Shown here: one piece after another, positions 13,629-16,361 of the stretch | How positions within the stretch are numbered: position 1 is the first letter of the stretch | How the letters are laid out: each line of letters opens with the position of its first letter | Origin: JAUWNP01 sp034430655 | GTDB lineage: Bacteria > Chloroflexota > Anaerolineae > B4-G1 | DNA length: 16,361 nt | Assembly: GCA_034430655.1 (NCBI GenBank) | Contig: DAOUEC010000131.1 | Coordinates: 1-16,361, forward strand | Direction: 5' to 3' | The notes under the pieces: generated by a model | Databases searched by the model: none | What the model saw: the letters and a program-made list of their open reading frames with translations, nothing else | What the model was told of the DNA's origin: nothing | Made by a program: the position numbers and the translations under genes

Positions 13629-14623
13629 AACCAAGCACTACTCCCGCGACGACGGCGCCTGCTGCGACGACAGCACCGCGCAAGACCACGGCCCGGCGCA
13701 ACGTAGCGCCCGCACCGACGCGAGAGCACGCCTCGAGACAGACCTCTGGCCCGATGCGGCAGCCAGGGCCGAGTTCCACTCCAGCCTCGATGCGCACCGG
13801 CGGGATGATGGTGGTATCGCCCGGCAGGCCGGCCTCGATGGTGGCACAGGTGGGATCGTGGCGCAGGAAGTAGCGATTGAGCGCCAGCAAGTCCGCCGGA
13901 CAGGTCAGGGTCATCCGCTCTCGCACCAGTACCCCCCCCACCCTGCCGCCATCCTCGATCAGCAGCCGCAGCGCGTCGGGGAACTCCCACTCGCCACGGA
14001 GAGAGACGGGCACCTGGGGCAGGTAGTTCCAGCACGCGGACGGAGAGAGCATAGAGCGCCGGAACGCCAAGGTCCGAGGGGGCTTCCTCAGGACGCGGCT
14101 TCTCGACGATGTCCGTCACCCGCCCATCCTGCACGACGACGACGGCGAGGGTGGGCATCTGCTCGGGCCGCACCCGCATCAGCGTGAGCGCGGCGTCCAA
14201 TCCGTCCTCACGCCTTCGAGCGACCAGCGCGGCGACGTGACCCTCGGGGTAAAGGTTGTCGCAGGAGGCAAGAATGAAATCGGGCGCACCGTCCTCGCGG
14301 ATGAAGGGCACGGCGCACTCGAGCGCGTGGGCCATACCCAGCCGCTGCTCCTGGTAGGCCAGCCTGACCCGACCGGGCCACACCGGCCGGCTGAAATGCT
14401 CGACGAGAGCGCGGTCGTCGGGGTGGGCGACGACGATGAAGCGGTCAGCGCCGCCCCGCGCCAGCATCTCCAGCACCCGCTCGACCATCGGTTTGCCGGC
14501 GACGGGCAGCGTGGCCTTGGAGCGCTCCTCGGTGAGGGGACGCAGCCGTTTCCCGCGCCCTGCAGCCAGCACGACCGCCAGGATGGTAGATTGGTAGAGT
14601 GGTACGAACCCATCATTGTTCAT
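13627..14623 (-). pseudogene. Sugar-phosphate nucleotidyltransferase with left-handed beta-helix, frameshifted
   Basis: The first 199 codons (14623 down to 14027) encode an NTP-transferase domain: LAVVLAAGRGKRLRPLTEERSK (about 15-36), VAGKPMVERVLEML, FILASCDNLYP with the metal-binding Asp, and VTDIVEKPRPEE. At the GAA C step near 14026-14029 the frame breaks. Downstream the same frame degenerates, while the +1 frame continues with YLPQVPVSLRGEWEFPDALRLLI, then LTLTCPADLLALNRYFLR, and a left-handed beta-helix of hexapeptides (IEAGVELGPGCRIGPEV) to TAG at 13627. Removing one A (GGAAC to GGAC) restores VLDYLPQ and about 331 residues. Family members join a sugar-1-phosphate to a nucleotide. The start lies in repeat-derived sequence with no clear ribosome site, so it is uncertain. 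A GHMP kinase lies upstream. Confidence 0.85.
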
Positions 14624-14670
14624 CGCTCATTGGTTCATTGTTCATTGGTTCATTGTTCATTGCTCATTGT
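14614..14670. repeat. Tandem CATTGTT / CATTGGTT repeat
   Basis: The units CATTGTT and CATTGGTT alternate about seven times with minor changes. The array spans the gap between the kinase stop and the nucleotidyltransferase start and reads into both: on the minus strand it supplies MSNEQ and the stop TGA of the kinase, and ATGAACAATGATG, the presumed start of the transferase. A similar short array, GGTAGATTGGTAGAGTGGTA, adjoins at 14584-14603. Both are typical of dispersed short repeats in GC-rich environmental genomes. Confidence 0.8.
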
Positions 14671-15831
14671 CTGCCGCAGTCCGTCCCGGTCCACGTGTGC
14701 CCGCCATACCCGCGCGTTCTTCAATCCTGCGCCGTCAGCGGCGGCGCGCAGCGCCTCGACCAGTTCCTCCTCGTGACCCGGCCGGGCCAGCGCGAAGACA
14801 GAGCCCCCACCCCCTGCGCCGGTCAGTTTGGCCCCCAATGCGCCGGCCGCCAGCGCCGCCTGGATGAGCGCGTTGTTGGCCACTCCCGCGCCGCCAGGCA
14901 GCCCGCAATAGGCCATCATCTCGTCCACCAGACGGTGGTTCTCCACCATCAAGCGCCCGAACTCGGCCCAGTCCCCGCCCAGGAGCGCCATCTTGCCGCG
15001 CCAGGCGGTGGCTCCCACCCGCTCCATCACCTCGAGCATGAAGGGCTTGGGGCCGCCGTGCTCGTATTCGGCGTACTCCTTCAGATAGCGAGCGCGCATC
15101 ACGGCGTGCACATCGCCCGAATCGCGCACTACGCCGGTGAAGGCGATGACCAGCGGCAGGTCGGGCACCCAGGGGTCGAGCCGCTCGTAGGTGACGAACG
15201 GTTCCTCGCCGATGGCCCTCTGGTGAAGTTTGCCGCGATAGTCCAGGTAGGCCAGGCCGCCGAAGAGGGGCACGTACCGGTCGGCGTAGCCGCAGGTGAT
15301 GCCGAGTTCCTGCGCCTCGACGCGCTGGGCCAGTTCGGCCAGCACGTAGTCGTTGTGGATGCGCGGGTCGAGTTCGTAGAAGGCACGCAGGCCCGCCAGC
15401 GCCAGCAGCACCAGCAGCGACGAGCCGCCCAGCCCAGACTGGCGCGGCACCCCGGTCCAGGTGGCGATGCGCACACCGCCCCGCTCCGCCAGCCGCCGGC
15501 GGAACTGGGGGCTATAGGCGTGCATCCGGTTGACCGCGCCCTTGAGCAGGTCGAGGGTGCCGTCGTAGGGATAAGGTGGGGGGCCATCGAAGGACTGGCG
15601 GGCCAGCCTCTCGCCCCCATCCTCGTTCTCACGAGTGACTGCCTCCAGCACCAGGGCGCCGGCGGGCTCGACGGTGGCTCCGGCGTAGGTGTCAATGGCA
15701 GCGGAGATGGTGGCGTGGGCACCCTCGTTGGCGTCGGAGGGGTTGCCGAGGACGTTGACGCGGGCGGGGATGGTCAGTTTGCTGGATACTGGATGCTGGA
15801 TGCCAGGTGCTGGATGCTCGTTGCTGGTCAC
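14650..15831 (-). CDS. GHMP kinase, glucuronokinase-like
   Basis: A 393-residue GHMP-superfamily kinase that phosphorylates a small sugar or alcohol with ATP. Start at GTG 15831, whose GTGA overlaps the TGA of the thioesterase gene, implying coupled translation. Motif 1 is IPARVNVLGNPSD (21-33), motif 2 is GVPRQSGLGGSSLLVLL (127-143, the ATP loop), and motif 3 is AKLTGAGGGGSVFAL (334-348). Between them AQELGITCGYADRYVPLFGGLAYLDY (about 173-198) and DSGDVHAVMRARYL closely recall plant glucuronokinase, which makes glucuronate-1-phosphate. L-arabinose, galactose or heptose kinases of the same family are alternatives. Residues 2-17 derive from a GGATGCT repeat and the last five from another repeat. 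The nucleotidyltransferase next door is the natural next step. Confidence 0.85.
   Translation of the reverse strand: MTSNEHPAPGIQHPVSSKLTIPARVNVLGNPSDANEGAHATISAAIDTYAGATVEPAGALVLEAVTRENEDGGERLARQSFDGPPPYPYDGTLDLLKGAVNRMHAYSPQFRRRLAERGGVRIATWTGVPRQSGLGGSSLLVLLALAGLRAFYELDPRIHNDYVLAELAQRVEAQELGITCGYADRYVPLFGGLAYLDYRGKLHQRAIGEEPFVTYERLDPWVPDLPLVIAFTGVVRDSGDVHAVMRARYLKEYAEYEHGGPKPFMLEVMERVGATAWRGKMALLGGDWAEFGRLMVENHRLVDEMMAYCGLPGGAGVANNALIQAALAAGALGAKLTGAGGGGSVFALARPGHEEELVEALRAAADGAGLKNARVWRAHVDRDGLRQTMSNEQ
15782..15826. repeat. CTGGATG-type short tandem repeat at the kinase N-terminus
   Basis: The unit CTGGATG/CTGGATA recurs about five times with spacers. On the minus strand it reads NEHPAPGIQHPVSS, between the GTG start and the first real motif of the kinase. 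The encoded residues are unlike a family N-terminus, so the array was probably inserted at the gene border. It belongs to the same class of short dispersed repeats as those at 14614-14670. Confidence 0.75.
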
Positions 15832-16292
15832 TCGTAGACTTTCCAATATGGCTTTTCGGCCTCCCACTGGTCGAAAAACTCCTGGGGTGGATGGACCAGG
15901 GCAGACTCGCACTCGGCGGTGACAGTGCCATCGGGCAGGCGGATCTCTCCGGCCACCCGTGCGCCCATTCCGCCCATCCGCTCTACCCAGCCCACGGCGG
16001 TCAGCAGGGTTCCGGTGGGGGTCGGGCGGCGATAGCGGATGGTGATCTTGAGCGTCGCCATCAGGTCCTCCTCGGAGCCACGGATGAGCACGGCTCGCCC
16101 GGAGACCTCGTCCAGCACAGCGGCGATGATGCCGCCGTGGACGACGCCCGGATAGCCCTGGTACTCGTCGGGCACGACGAACTCGGCCCGCACCTGCCCG
16201 GCCTCGGGGTCCTCGTAGAAGGCCAATTTCAGCCCGGCCGGGTTCTGCAGGCCGCAGACGAAACACATACGGGAGTTGGGTTGTTTGTTCAT
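15828..16292 (-). CDS. PaaI/hotdog-fold thioesterase family protein
   Basis: A 154-residue single-domain hotdog protein. The ATG at 16292 is preferred: the frame could be opened at a TTG at 16316, but the ribosome site is weak either way. The N-terminal MCFVCGLQNPAGLKLAFYED, with two cysteines, is a common opening of this group. The catalytic segment is YQGYPGVVHGGIIAAVLDE (about residues 45-63), where HGG and the following Asp/Glu define the PaaI subfamily; such enzymes hydrolyse acyl- or aryl-CoA thioesters. The second half contains LKITIRYRRPTPTGTLL and GRVAGEIR-like strands. Substrate unknown. It heads the minus-strand operon with the kinase and transferase, to which it has no obvious metabolic link. 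Confidence 0.9.
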   Translation of the reverse strand: MNKQPNSRMCFVCGLQNPAGLKLAFYEDPEAGQVRAEFVVPDEYQGYPGVVHGGIIAAVLDEVSGRAVLIRGSEEDLMATLKITIRYRRPTPTGTLLTAVGWVERMGGMGARVAGEIRLPDGTVTAECESALVHPPQEFFDQWEAEKPYWKVYE

Positions 16293-16361
16293 ACTGGTTG
16301 CTATCTTCCGGCTCAATCTTCAACACCCCACTGCGGGTGTGCGCTCGCGCCTCCAGTTGAT

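Noticed and set aside
14599..15837. A 412-codon plus-strand ORF opposite the GHMP kinase
   Set aside because: The minus strand has all three GHMP motifs; this frame is a composition shadow and runs through both repeats.
16320..16361. Possible end of an upstream minus-strand gene (INWRRERTPAVGC then stop)
   Set aside because: Only 13 codons are visible and no family can be recognised.

Overview
The window is a GC-rich bacterial chromosome segment of 15 or so genes. Gene content and protein style suggest Chloroflexota, perhaps Anaerolineae: a stand-alone EF-Tu domain-2-like protein, proline/threonine-rich lipoproteins, and many short dispersed repeats. This taxonomic guess is from memory of similar proteins, not from a search.

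Layout. Positions 1-171 are the end of ftsY. Positions 172-3470 are an accessory block, less GC-rich than its flanks, that separates ftsY from prfB. It holds a DUF4145-like protein, an integron attC-like site (1009-1136), an unrecognised 121-residue protein, an inverted repeat (1567-1638), a small membrane protein, a Nudix hydrolase, a second and degraded attC-like end, and a DUF4258/DUF2283 pair whose first gene is frameshifted. No integrase is visible. The block reads best as an old cassette cluster without integrase, inserted into a housekeeping locus.

Positions 3498-10078 are a co-directional run. It starts with prfB (peptide release factor 2), which carries a textbook programmed +1 frameshift. 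It continues with a coiled-coil/PH-like/zinc-ribbon protein, an EF-Tu domain-2-like protein, tilS, a membrane-anchored DJ-1/PfpI lipoprotein, an anchored Ig-like protein and a small coiled-coil protein. tilS carries eight in-frame 24-bp repeats plus two other repeat-like insertions.

Positions 10205-13570 hold rocD (minus strand) and a divergent NAD(P)-binding NDUFA9-like gene, each with an extended -10 promoter of nearly identical design, then an mreB homologue closed by a strong hairpin. Positions 13627-16292 are a minus-strand operon: a PaaI-type thioesterase, a GHMP kinase resembling plant glucuronokinase, and a sugar-phosphate nucleotidyltransferase broken by a one-base frameshift. The kinase and transferase look like a salvage route from free sugar to sugar-1-phosphate to NDP-sugar. 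Short dispersed repeats sit at their borders and contribute start codons, a stop codon and terminal residues.
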